DNA of 64,000 bases from Areca catechu (Eukaryota; Streptophyta; Magnoliopsida; Arecales; Arecaceae): contig CM038044.1 in assembly GCA_021397845.1 (NCBI GenBank), positions 82,097,942 through 82,161,941 on the forward strand, read 5' to 3'. The notes beneath the pieces were generated by a model. It did not search any database, was not told where the DNA came from, and saw only the letters and a list, made by a program, of their open reading frames with translations. The translations under genes and the position numbers were made by a program. Positions 35,401-45,754 of this stretch are shown one piece after another. How positions within the stretch are numbered: position 1 is the first letter of the stretch; the number at the start of each line of letters is the position of its first letter.

Positions 35401-36793
35401 ACCATCTAGTGAACATAAGGATTATTCCCTTTTAGATGGCTTTCTGTTCTTTAAGAATAGGCTTTGCATCCCTAGAACCTCTCTTAGGGAATTCTTGATT
35501 TGGGAAACTCATGCTGGAGATTTAGCTGGCCATTTCGGAAAAGATAAGACCACCCTGGCTATTGAAGACCATTTTTTCTGGCCTAGCTTAAAAAGAGATG
35601 TAGCACACATTGTGGCTAGGTGTCGGACCTACGCTGTTGCCAAACAGCGAAAACAGAACACCGGCCTTTATACCCCACTCCCTGTCCCAGATTGTCCTTG
35701 GCAAGATGTGAGCATGGACTTTGTGTTAGGTTTGCCTAAGACCCAGAGGAGGCATGACTCTATCTGTGTTGTAGTATACCGATTTTCCAAGATGGCCCAT
35801 TTCTTGCCTTGTTCCCAAACATTTGATGCATCTAAGGTAGCCACCCTGTTCTTTAATGAGATAGTTCGACTCCATGGCCTACCCAAGACCATTGTTTCAG
35901 ATAGGGATGTTCGGTTCACCAGATATTTCTGGAAAACCCTTTGGCATAAGTTAGGGACGAAACTTAAGTTTTCAACTGCCTATCATCCCCAGACTGACGG
36001 CCAAAGCGAAGTAGTGAACCGTAGTTTAGGCAATCTGCTAAGGTGTCTTGTTGGTGAAAACATTAGGAACTGGGATTTGTACTTACCTAGAGCTGAATTT
36101 GCATATAATGACTCGGTCAATAGGTCTACGGGTAAGAGTCCATTTGAGATTGTGCATGGTTACAAACCCCACACACCTCTTGACCTAGCTCCTTTACCAG
36201 TCCACACACGGGTCTCCGAGTCTGTCGAAGTTTTTGCACAGCATATAAAAGACTTGCATAAAGAAATTCAAGCCAAAATAAATTTAAGTAATGAAACTTA
36301 TAAGAAATTGGCTGATTCTCAAAGACGAGTCAAAACTTTTGACGAAGGAGACTATGTAATGATTAGGTTAAGGCCTGAACGGTTTCCTCCTGGAACCGTT
36401 AGAAAGTTACATGATAGGGGAGCTGGACCATTTAGAGTGGTAAAGAGAGTAGGATCCAATGCCTATGTGCTCGAGTTGCCTCCAGAACTAGGCATTAGCT
36501 CCACTTTCAACATTACAGACCTAGTAGAGTATAGGGAGCCAGCTGTGATTCCCAGTGAGGCTTTTGAACCTAATCCTGCTCTTGAGAGTGAACCTGACCC
36601 TGTGTGTCCACCAACAAATTGGCCTGTGAGGAAAGAGCAGATTGAAAAGATCCTGGATGATCAGGTTATCTCTACTCGTAATCGAGGATACCAAAGATAC
36701 CTGGTCCGCTGGCTAGGAAGGCCAGATTCTGATGACTCTTGGATCTCCCGAGAAGAGTTACAAGAGCTGGACCCAGACCTCTTGGAGAGATAA
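32486..36793 (+). CDS. Gypsy chromovirus Gag-Pol polyprotein (1435 codons after the nonsense codon)
   Basis: The ATG is internal; the reading frame is open from just after the TGA at 32354. Domains by codon: Gag core 1-140; zinc knuckles about 203 (CFKCQKPGHISNQC) and 221 (last Cys replaced by Phe); protease about 317 (IIDSGSCVNAI); RT about 540-760 with YFDDILIYS near 670; RNase H about 812-935 with Asp/Glu positions in ACDASG, KEFYAV, FSDHEAL and VADALSR; integrase from about 1008 with an HHCC-type region in which the second Cys is Tyr (CRTYAVAK); the D, D and E positions in MDFVLGLP, SDRDVRF and TDGQSE; and a chromodomain-like end from about 1380 (YLVRWLGRPDSDDSWI). A 21-bp tandem duplication before VADALSR adds seven codons. 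Altered ligand residues suggest reduced function even apart from the stop. Confidence 0.93.
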   Translation: MYSDWEGEMDQYFEWYAMSEERKFKFAKIKLIRQARLYWGNIELTTRRRNVEPIITWQGMKEKLRDKYLPISYQQNLLDQWQTLKQGNRSVSDYITTFDEYLMRCDVSEAHDVTLSRFRAGLREDIKRELFLREVTDLDQDYQIALNTEKFQRGPMPSRVSAPIPRNGPSQVTPSKPNQGIPTPRPMDKGKAPDTQRTPSIVCFKCQKPGHISNQCTAIACFKCHKVGHVSSQFPRRSLYIEEGGEENSEPNKEFEEEVYEVGMNLVDEYEGEEESTESDHLGVVRCILSQTKVQEDWCRTNILHTFLKLGDKVCKIIIDSGSCVNAISTSTIKMLGLTLVPHPNPYKVSWVDSTSMPIQSRCQVQIQMQSYQEKIWCDVLPMGVSSIILGRPWLYDHDATLLGKSNTCVFSFNGKKIIIHSVPPKDKVAKGTSKVREMKTGVNLISAKDLEQEIHSGSPIWMLTAKELRTPTPSEPPQEVKPLLEEFEDVFPEDLPDHLPPLRDIQHSIDLVPGATLPNLPHYRMNPSEHKELQKQVGKLLRKGFIRESLSPCAVPALLTPKKDGTWRMCVDSRAINKITIKYRFPIPRLDDMLDMMAGAMVFSKIDLKSGYHQVRIRPGDEWKIAFKTKDGLFEWVVMPFGLSNAPSTFMRIMTQVLRAFIGKFVVVYFDDILIYSKTPADHLGHLRQVCQVLRNDSLYGNLKKCEFMTSRIIFLGFVVTPNGVAADPEKIRSIVEWPEPTCVHEVRSFHGLATFYRRFIKGFSTVVAPITDCIRKGEFQWTIAAHKAFLDLKDRMTQAPILRLPDFSKVFEVACDASGVGIGGVLSQENHPVAFFSEKLNDAKLRYSTYDKEFYAVVQALGYWRHYLLPQEFVLFSDHEALRFLNSQKKLNPRHAKWVEYIQSYTFVLKHKAGSENKKAGSENKVADALSRRSLLLNSVRAEVIGFEQIKEEYESCPDFKTVYQDLTQGPSSEHKDYSLLDGFLFFKNRLCIPRTSLREFLIWETHAGDLAGHFGKDKTTLAIEDHFFWPSLKRDVAHIVARCRTYAVAKQRKQNTGLYTPLPVPDCPWQDVSMDFVLGLPKTQRRHDSICVVVYRFSKMAHFLPCSQTFDASKVATLFFNEIVRLHGLPKTIVSDRDVRFTRYFWKTLWHKLGTKLKFSTAYHPQTDGQSEVVNRSLGNLLRCLVGENIRNWDLYLPRAEFAYNDSVNRSTGKSPFEIVHGYKPHTPLDLAPLPVHTRVSESVEVFAQHIKDLHKEIQAKINLSNETYKKLADSQRRVKTFDEGDYVMIRLRPERFPPGTVRKLHDRGAGPFRVVKRVGSNAYVLELPPELGISSTFNITDLVEYREPAVIPSEAFEPNPALESEPDPVCPPTNWPVRKEQIEKILDDQVISTRNRGYQRYLVRWLGRPDSDDSWISREELQELDPDLLER

Positions 36794-36835
36794 CAGAGCC
36801 AACTTGATCCATACTCGACAGGGTCGAGTTCCTCC

Positions 36836-36849
36836 CACCCTGGGAGAAT
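36836..36849 (+). promoter_or_regulatory. Probable Gypsy polypurine tract
   Basis: A purine-rich GGGAGAA-type stretch stands directly before the TGGTGCGGG start of the 3' LTR. It is short and interrupted. Confidence 0.5.
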
Positions 36850-38458
36850 TGGTGCGGGCACCAGACTCAGAAGAAGACTTCAGAGCTCCATCTGGATCTC
36901 TGATTAACCTTGTCGAAGAATTAGGGTTTTTGGTTTGTAATAAGAGTTGACTAGATCAACTCAATTTAGCTTGAGTCTACATTACCTGCATTTTATTTTA
37001 TTGAGTCATGTTGACTCAATAGTGGAATAGGGTTTCAACCTGGGGTGTTACATTTTCTCCCAAGGCCTAGCAAGTGGGCACCACACTCCCAGCCACACTC
37101 CCAGCCATACGCCTGAGTCCAGGGGGCGCCATATCTACATCCAGCAGCCTTTGGTCCCCACTCCACAGATAGCAGCTTCCTTCTCTCATGCGCCAGATGA
37201 GGAGAAATCCACCAGGAGTCCACAAATCAAGGGGGCGGCCAAGACTTTCCCAAAAGAACCAAAGTAAGAATGGGAAGAAATTCTCTTGGAGAGAACTTCA
37301 AGGAGGCGCCCACTACCTGCCAAAAAAATCCAAAACAAAGATGGGAAGGACCTTGACTTAGGGAGGAAGAAAAGGAGGAGTCCAAAAGAGTTGATCCATG
37401 GAAGGAAAAAAATTCTCTTGAAGATCCAAGCAAGGAGGCGCCATCTACCTGCCTTTTATAACCCTAATCAATTTTTTTTGGTACCTTGGCCAACCATATG
37501 TGTATGGATTATCCTGATTTGTAGATCCCCTCCTTTAGTCCCACATGGGAAGATGTAAAACCCTACTCCCTTGTAAAGCCTTATAAATTAAACCCCTATT
37601 GTAAGTTTAAATCAATCAGATGAATGAAACCAAATTTTTTTTGTGAGCAAACTTTGTGTTTTCTCTCTTCCGCACTTGCATCCAGGTGTTGAGCTCCGTG
37701 AGGGAGTAAATCCGGGTTCCCCAGGAACCTTGAGGAGGTGTGAGATCTCCAAAACCCAAACCCTAGGTTAGCCACTCCACTCCCAAACCCTAGCCGCCAT
37801 CACCCTTCTCTTTCCACCAAGTCCTAGCCTATCCCACCTCTCACGGCCACCCTCTCCAAGTCCAGGCTGACCACCAGCATCCAGCTCTAGTTCAGATACT
37901 TCAGATCTACAGCAATTCTAAGAGGAAGTCAGATCAGCCTCCAGGAGAATCCTGATTTCAGCAACTTCAGCTTTCAAGTTCTTCAACCTGGTAAGTCTTT
38001 TCTTGAGTATCTGAATTCCATCACTTGTTCCTCTTCTTTCCCAGATCTTGAGTCCAGGAGAAGCCGACCAAACCACACGACCAGTATTGGAGGATCCATT
38101 GCGAAGATAGCCGACTCCGAGGATCCCACAATCTGCTCGAGAGAGTTCTTCCACCCAAATTCTGAGAAGATCACTGTCTGGTTGGTAAACCATCTCTCCT
38201 CTCTATTTCTGTCCTGTTGAAAGTTCAGAGCGAAACCCAAGGTCTGGGAGTTTCTCAACCCCCAGCGATCCGTTACTTCTGAACTACTCTGATAATTTAG
38301 TTTCATCTAAATTGTGCTTTCAATCCTTACCTAGTTTCCTTTAGCTTAGTTTAGCTTTACTTTGAGTCAAAGCCAATTTCTGAAATATAAAAAAAAAAAA
38401 GAGAAATTAATCCTAAATTTACTTCCGCATACGCTTCTTTGTTCTTTGTTCTACATCA
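36850..38458 (+). repeat. Gypsy 3' LTR
   Basis: It starts TGGTGCGGGCACC and ends CTACATCA, followed by the duplication GATCA. It differs from the 5' LTR by scattered substitutions and small indels, including loss of the TATAAAA box. Confidence 0.93.
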
Positions 38459-38463
38459 GATCA

Positions 38464-39975
38464 CTTATTGGGAAGAGTCCTAATTGATCATAATCGGGTA
38501 AGCCTAATTTGACCTAAATCGATTAGAAAGAGTTCAAATCAAATTAGGTCAACTTGTATTCGAACCCACTGCTGGCTAGATGTGGAACCCAATGGGTCAC
38601 ACAAACTTAAGAGAATTGATCAAGGGTTTAATTTTATAATTAAATCATCTTTGCATGATGACACTCTAGCAGGTGTTGCAAATCCTAGCTTATATTCGAA
38701 AATTATTCGAATTAGGGTTCCAGATTGGTTCAATTTGGGTTCTAATTGGATCTAATTAGACCCTAAGTGAGGTTATAGGGATTATGGCTAACCCTATTGG
38801 CTAACCAGGTATCTAGGCTAGCCCCCCACCCGCTTCTTAGCCTTTGCATGCCAAAATGCCAAGAGTCCATTCGCTAATGGACTCTTGGCGCGCCAAATGG
38901 AGGAGTCCATGGGCGCATGGACTCTTGGCGTGCCCAGTTAATTCTTCGATGAATTAAGATGGGGTGGCATTCCTTCTCTCTTTTAGCGCCTCAGTTGTCC
39001 CGCCTTGGATTGGAATCCAAGGGTTGATGTTTTTTTGAGAAAGGCAGAAAGCATTCATTGCTTCCCGGTTGCGCGAAATAACATCTCTTCGGAGATTAAA
39101 AGTCGCGACTCCTTTCTTTTAAAAACATCATGATTTTTCATTTAAGAAAAGCCATGGGATTTATCCGGAGGGCCGTGAGAAGGAAGGATGGGGCATGAGA
39201 AAATGAGAAAGGGCGTGAGAAGTTTTTCATGGAGAGTTGTGTGGGCGCCTCTCTAAAATCTATTTAAGGGGTCAGGAAAATCAGAACTCCGTAATTGTAA
39301 TTTTTTTTCTTCTTCCTCTCCTAAAGACTCTTTCTCTCTTTTCTTGTTCTTGCACTGTTTCCTTTACAGAGTACATCTCTGTCGAAACTCTGTTACTGAA
39401 CAAGAACAAGAGCGAAAGTCTCTGACGGTAAAGGAAAGACGGAGTTCTGATTTTATTCCTTCTTTCTTACATTAAGACATTCTTGTCTTAGTTTCTCCTC
39501 CAATTTAAGACAAGTCTAAATCCCCTTAGGACAAAGTCTTATCTTCAAGACAAGAGTGTCTTAGAGGGTCAAGGTCTTAGTGGAAGGAGGAGAAGAGATA
39601 AAAGAAAGGAAGGCAACCTCTTGTGTGGAAGAATTCCAGCCATAATCCAAAGAATTGAGTTCTAGGAAGAAAAACTCAATAGGAGGAACCATTGGACAAG
39701 AAGATAGTGTTCTTGATCATTGCTCTGTGTGGATCACCATCGGAGGGCGGACACTTGGACGCCTGGTGAATTCAAATAGCCTATCGATCTTCAAGTTTTA
39801 AGTCTTCGTAAATTGGAATTAGCGATTACAGGTTGGTATTCTAATTCAATTTGCATAGAAATGTTTATCTTCATACATTCTAGTCTTATTAAGGAGTTCC
39901 TATTTTAGGGTTTTTGTGCATATTAATTTCAATTTTTGAAATTACCCATCCGCTGCATTGCACCGGAACCCTACA
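38464..39975 (+). repeat. Angela-like LTR4, right part
   Basis: It resumes directly after the Gypsy target duplication and ends CCCTACA. With the left part it totals about 2438 bp, close to LTR2 and LTR3. It holds the clearest inverted repeats (38859-38888 and 38903-38924). Confidence 0.93.
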
Positions 39976-41141
39976 GTGATATCAGAACCACCTTAATTAG
40001 GACTATAATCTATGATAGTTTGTATGTCACATCTTAGGGTTTTTAAATCCTAATATGTTACTACACTTAGCATATCTTTGATTGCATATATGTTTTGATG
40101 TATGTCACTAGTTAGGATTTTTCACTCAAACCCTAATTATTATAAAGATATGTTTAGTTTTGAAGTCATCATACTGAAATATGGTTGCCCTGGCATAATG
40201 GTGGATTCATTATGTGGTAAATGGTTATCCTAGTATGATGACACACTTAGCACATATTTGTTTATTTATAAGAGTGATATGTTGATTGTGATACATTCTA
40301 TAAGGATGTGCTAGAAATTTATAAATCCCTCCTCTTAAAAATTATATTAAGTCTTAGTATATTTAACTAATAAGCATCACTAGTCATGATGTACAATTGA
40401 TCATTCGGTGTCTAGAAAGGTGGTTCTGGGAAGGTAAAGAGAATTGTGGTTTTTTAATTGGTTCCGTTGACTGACCTGGCCAATTTTTATTGGTGATTAG
40501 GAAAGCAACGGGGGAACTCCCACATCTCTTCCACTTGCCTGGCTGATTTGATTAAATTTAAATCTTGACTAAAATGCTTAGTGTTAAATATACTATATAT
40601 TGGCCTTCCTTCATGCTGGATCATTATTGTGTTATGAACCACATTAGGTTTGTTGTGTTATCTGCAAGCCCTAATATGGTGATTGACATAATACTAGTCT
40701 AGTGCATAGATATGCTTACAGTATATTCAGTATAATGCTTTGTTGTGTTATCTGCAAGGGCATTATATTTGAGTATTGACTGTATAGAAATGAAAGGGTC
40801 TTGACTTAACTAGACCATTATGGTTTGTTGTGTTTTCTGCAAGACTAATAATGTTCTAGAGGCCAAGTTACTTCTTGAGAATTATATGAGATATAATTGG
40901 AAGAGCTTCCTACCTTTGAGCTTATAAAAGATTTGTTATGTTTTCTGAAATATCTTTTATAATTATTAGGATCTCAATCTCACTAAGAAAAACCGATCAG
41001 GGTTCTTCTCGATTATCATAGTGAGGGCTATGATTTTTTATAAAATAGTGGGAGACATAATTAAATTGAAGACCTAATTTAATTATGTAAGTCATTTCAT
41101 GGTTGTTTGCTCATGTATTGTTCTTTATTAAATGTAGATAA
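39976..41141 (+). other. Unit 4 leader with structured-RNA elements
   Basis: The primer-binding site is degraded (TGATATCAGAACC at 39977). The GTGTCTAG module is at 40408-40550. The constant-loop hairpins are at 40643-40675 (one arm base changed), 40731-40767, 40812-40857 (one arm base changed) and 40921-40962. This copy has the most damaged stems. Confidence 0.75.
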
Positions 41142-44100
41142 ATGGCATCTTCATTATCACTGCGAAGTATCTTAGATACCAACAAACTGACTTGTCCGAA
41201 CTATGTGGACTGGTTGAGAAATTTAAAGATTATGCTGAGTTCAGAAAAACTTTCTTATATTCTTGATACCCCTAGTCTTAATCCACTAAGGGATGATGCC
41301 ACAGAGGAAGATATGGCCACATACAAAATGTGGCAGAATGACTCTCTTACTGTCAAGTGTATCATACTAGCCTCTATGACCAATGAGTTACAGAGACAGC
41401 ATGAAAGCATGGATACTCAATCCATAATGCTCAATTTAAAAGAGCTTTATGGAGAACATAGTAGAACTGCTAGATATGAAATATCTAAGCAGTTATTCTG
41501 TGCAAGGATGATAGAGGGAACATCCATTCTGGATCATGTTCTGAAGGTAACTGACTTAATCACCAGATTGGGTCAATTAGGTTTTATCATGGATGGGGAG
41601 TTGAACCAGGATTTAATCCTGCAATCACTCCCAGAATCATTTTCTCAGTTTGTCATGAATTATCACAAGAACAAACTGAACACTTCCTTGCCTGAGCTGT
41701 TAAATATGTTAAAAACAGCAGAGAACCATGTTAAGAAAGAAAAGGCTCCACTTCTTCTTGTTGATAGGACCAATAAGAAGAAATCAGGCAAAAAAGGTTT
41801 TAATAGGAGGCTAAACCCTAAGAGTGGCAACAATAAGAATAAGAAAGGAAAGAAGGCCTCCAAACAGTCGACCTGTTTCTTTTGTGGCAAAGCGAGACAT
41901 TGGAAAAGGAATTGCAAGGCTTACCTTGCAACTGTGAAGCCTGGTGCATCAGATGTACCAAAAGGTATGTATGAGATACATGCTATATTGACATTAAATT
42001 CATCTATATCAAATACTTAGGTATTGGATACCGTTTGTGGTTACCATATATGCATATCTTTGCCGGACCTCCACAAGCTTAAAGTATTGAAGGAAGGTGA
42101 CTTCAATCTCTATGGTGCTAATGGTGATATCATCGAAGCAGAAGCTGTAGGGACCTATATTTTGAAGTTGCCTTCAGGGAAGATCTTGGAGTTAGAAAAT
42201 TGTTATTGTATGCCTAAGATTATTATGAACATTATATCTATTCCCTTGTTATTAAAACAAGGATATGTAATGGATGTAACGAGCACTGGTTGCTCGATAA
42301 TGTTATCTAATGAATTTGTTTGTTCTGGCATATTTAGCAATGGGCTCTTAACTATTTCTTCCAATGATAGTGTTTTTCTTGTCAATAATAAAAGAAAAAG
42401 AGAAGACTTTAATGATACTTTACTTTGGCATCATCGACTTGGTCATGTTAATGAGTCTAGGATAAGCAAGTTATACAAGAAAAAATTCCTTGATCCTTAT
42501 GAGTATGAATCATTAGGAACTTGCGAATCATGTCTCATGGATAAGATGACCAAGACTCCATTTACTGGACATGGAGAAAGGTCAACTGAGTTATTAGGAC
42601 TTATACATACTGATGTATGTGGTACAATGACAACTCAGGCCAGAGGTGGATACTCATATTTTATCACTTTTACAGATGATTTATCTAGTTTCGGATATGT
42701 GTATCTTATGAAACATAAATCTGAAGCCTTTGATAAATTTAAGGAGTATCAAAGTATGGTCGAAAAACAAACCGGGAAAAGTATTAAAGTTCTTCGATCT
42801 GATCGAGGAGGAGAATACTTATCCACGGAGTTTTTAAACTATCTTAAAGTTAATGGAATTCTTTCTGAATGGACCCCTCCATATACACCACAGCTAAATG
42901 GTATAGCTGAAAGGAGGAATCGCACCTTATTAGATAAGGTACGATCCATGATGTGCTTCACAAATTTATCCATTTCCTTCTGGGGTCATGCCCTAGAAAC
43001 TGCTGTTTACATTCTGAACAAAGTACCTTCTAAATCCGTTGTTAGTACTCCATATGAAACTTGGAGTGGAAAGAAGCCGTATCTTAAATATTTTAAGGTA
43101 TAGGGATGTCCAGCTTATGTTAAAAGAAATTTTGGACATAAGTTGGAACCTAGAGTAGACAAATGTCTATTTATAGGATATCCTAGAGAGGGTAGAGGAT
43201 ATCTGTTTTACCCTCCAACTGAACAAAAGATTTTTGTCAGCAGACAGGCCACTTTTCTGGAAAAAGTGTTTATTTTAGAAAAGGGCAATGGTAGAACTAT
43301 TGAACTTGGAGAAGTACAAGAAACACAGATAGACAATTCTCAATCTATAGAACATATAGTTAGGACAGAACCAGACCACAAAACTCCTCCCCGTAGATCT
43401 GATAGAGTGCCACGGGCACCTGAGAGGTATGGGTTTATTATTGAAAATAATGAAGCCCAAGTCACTCAAAATGATGAACTTCTGACCTATACGGAAGCTA
43501 TCTTGAGTACTGATTTAGATAGATGGCAAGAAGCCATGGAATCCGAGATAGACTCTATGTATGTCAACCAAGTATGGTCTTTGGTCGATGCACCAGAAGG
43601 TGTTAATCCAATTGGGTGCAAATGGGTCTATAAGAAAAAGATTGGAGCTGATGGCCAAGTTGAAACCTATAAAGCTAGATTAGTGGCAAAAGGTTTTAGA
43701 CAAAAATCGGGAATTGATTATGATGAAACATTCTCACCTGTTGCCATACTCAAATCTATTCAGATTTTACTTGCTATAGCAGCATACCACGATTATGAGA
43801 TCTGGCAGATGGATGTGAAGACTGCATTCCTCAATGGTTTCCTTGAGGAAGAAGTCTACATGTCACAGCTAGAAGATTTTATTTCAAAGAATAAACCTAA
43901 TCAAGTATGCAAGCTAAAAAAATCCATTTATGGATTAAAGCAAGCTTCAAGGAGTTGGAACATCCTCTTTGATTAAACTATTAAATGGTTTGGTTTTATC
44001 AAAAATGTGGATGAACCTTGTGTTTATAAGATGACTAGTGGGAGTGCCATAGTCTTCTTGGTTCTGTATGTAGATGACACACTCCTCATTGGGAATGATA

Positions 44101-45740
44101 TCCCAATGTTACAATCAGTCAAGGTTTGGCTATCAAACCAATTTTCCATGAAAGATTTGGAAGAAGCATCATATATACTAGGTATTAAGAGCTATAGAGA
44201 TAGATCTAAGAGGATGCTAGGTTTATCCCAATCTAGGTACATTGACTTAGTGCTGAAAAGATTCAGCATGGATGGAAGTAAAAGAGGTTATCTTCCTATG
44301 AGTCAAGGCATACATTTTTCTAAAAGGATGTCTCCTAAGACACCTGAAGAAAGAAATAGAATGAATTCTATACCTTATGCTTCGGTAATAGGGTCCATAA
44401 TGTATGCCATGTTATGTACCAGGCCTGATTTGGCATATGCTTTAGGCATTGTCTGTAGGTTTCAGGCTGATCCAGGAGAGGATCATTGGAAAGCAGTTAA
44501 AAATATTCTTAAGTACCTGAGAAGGACTAAGGATATTTTTCTGGTTTATGGTGGTTCTGATCTTAAACTAGAAGCTTATTCTTATTCTAGTTTTCAATCA
44601 GACCCTGATGATAGCAAATCCTGATGGGGACATCTCAAGCACGGATCTTGGAGCAAGCATAATTCTTGGAGTGGCACAGATCTTGAAGCATTTTTGGAAT
44701 AAATTTATTTAGGATTTATCTTTTGTTTAAAATTTGAATTAGGATTTGGTTGGTTAGGATTGATATATGGATAGGCTTATCTTATCCTATCTTATATTTG
44801 AATTTGATTTAGGATTTGGTTGGTTATGATTGATATATGGATAGGCTTATCTTATCCTATCTTATATTTGAATTTGATTCGTTCTTATCTTTTTATCTTG
44901 TATTCAAATTCAAATGAGGGTTGGAAAATCTATAAATACCACCCTCAGCCTTTTGTAACAGGAGGATGGATGAATAAAATTTTTATTGTTCTGTGTGAAG
45001 AATCTGTGTGCTCCTAGGGTATCTGTATGATCCCTTCTCCATCTTCCCAGGGTTTCTGTGTGATCCCTGATTTTGGGCATCTGTGTGAGCCCAAGGCATC
45101 TATGTGAGCCCCTTTGCTATGTGCTTGTTCTTCTAGGGCATCTGTGTGAGCCCCTTTGCTATGTGCTTGTTCTTCTTGGGGAATCTATGTGAACCCCAAT
45201 ATTTTATCTTAACCCTGCACCCTCTTCTTTCCTCCTTTGCAAATCCTAATCCCTGGTGACTTTCATACTCACCAGCGATCCAGTCCAATCCCTGTCCCGC
45301 ATCAAATCCATTTCGGGATATGTTTTTACCCTAAATGGTGGAGCAATGAGTTGGAAGAGTACCATGCAGTAGACTGTAGCTGACTCAACCACAGAGACAG
45401 AATACATAGCTATCAGTGAAGCCGCCAAGGAAGCAGTCTGGATGAAGAAGTTCATCACAGAGTTGGGTGTTGTTCCTGAGATTGAAAACCCCGTGCCACT
45501 TTACTGTGACAACACTGGAGCTGTTGCTCAAGCTAAGGAACCAAGAGCTCATCATAAGTCCAAGCACATTCTGAGACGCACCATCTCATCCGAGAAATAG
45601 TAGAAAGACAAGATGTCTACATAAATATAGTTGTTACAAAGAACAATGTAGCAGACCCATTCACTAAGGCTCTACCACAGCGAGAGTTTGATCGCCACCT
45701 CGAGTGTATGGGATTAAAATTTAAAGGCGATTGGCTTTAA
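41142..45740 (+). pseudogene. Unit 4 Angela-like gag-pol, split by a solo LTR
   Basis: It starts MASSLSLRSILDTNKLTC and keeps one frame from 41142 to 44621, with only three nonsense codons: TGG to TAG at 42018-42020, TGG to TAG at 43101-43103, and GAA to TAA at 43974-43976. Gag has a zinc knuckle CFFCGKARHWKRNC. The protease site reads LDTVC. Integrase has RSDRGGEYLSTEF and PYTPQLNGIAERRN. RT has LYVDDTLLIGND. The 683-bp insertion at 44622-45304 falls in RNase H. Afterwards a CAG-to-TAG stop near 45370, a 1-bp deletion near 45576 and the final TAA near 45740 follow. It is the best-preserved coding region of the chain. Confidence 0.92.
44622..45304 (+). mobile_element. Solo LTR, 683 bp, in unit 4 RNase H
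   Basis: It starts TGATGGGGACA and ends TGTCCCGCATCA, an imperfect terminal inverted repeat, with target duplication AATCC (44617-44621, 45305-45309). It has TATAAATA at 44931-44938. A 70-bp direct duplication lies at 44741-44810/44811-44880 and a 42-bp repeat of an ATCTGTGTGAGCCCC-type sequence at about 45094-45180. It has no coding region. A family assignment was not possible; a non-autonomous element is the alternative. Confidence 0.85.
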
Positions 45741-45754
45741 TGCAAGTGGGAGAT

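Larger units (their letters stand above)
29615..38458 (+). mobile_element. Nearly intact Ty3/Gypsy chromovirus inserted in LTR4
   Basis: The 8844-bp element has TG...CA LTRs of 1612 bp (29615-31226) and 1609 bp (36850-38458). A 5-bp target duplication GATCA stands on both sides (29610-29614, 38459-38463). It contains a primer-binding site, a long leader and one gag-pol frame with a single stop and a C-terminal chromodomain-like end. RT wording such as RESLSPCAVPALLTPKKDGTWRMC suggests a Reina-like chromovirus; the lineage is tentative. It inserted after the Copia chain's LTR4 existed. Confidence 0.95.

Noticed and set aside
34054..35919. Minus-strand ORFs across the Gypsy pol region
   Set aside because: They are shadows of the gag-pol frame on the other strand.
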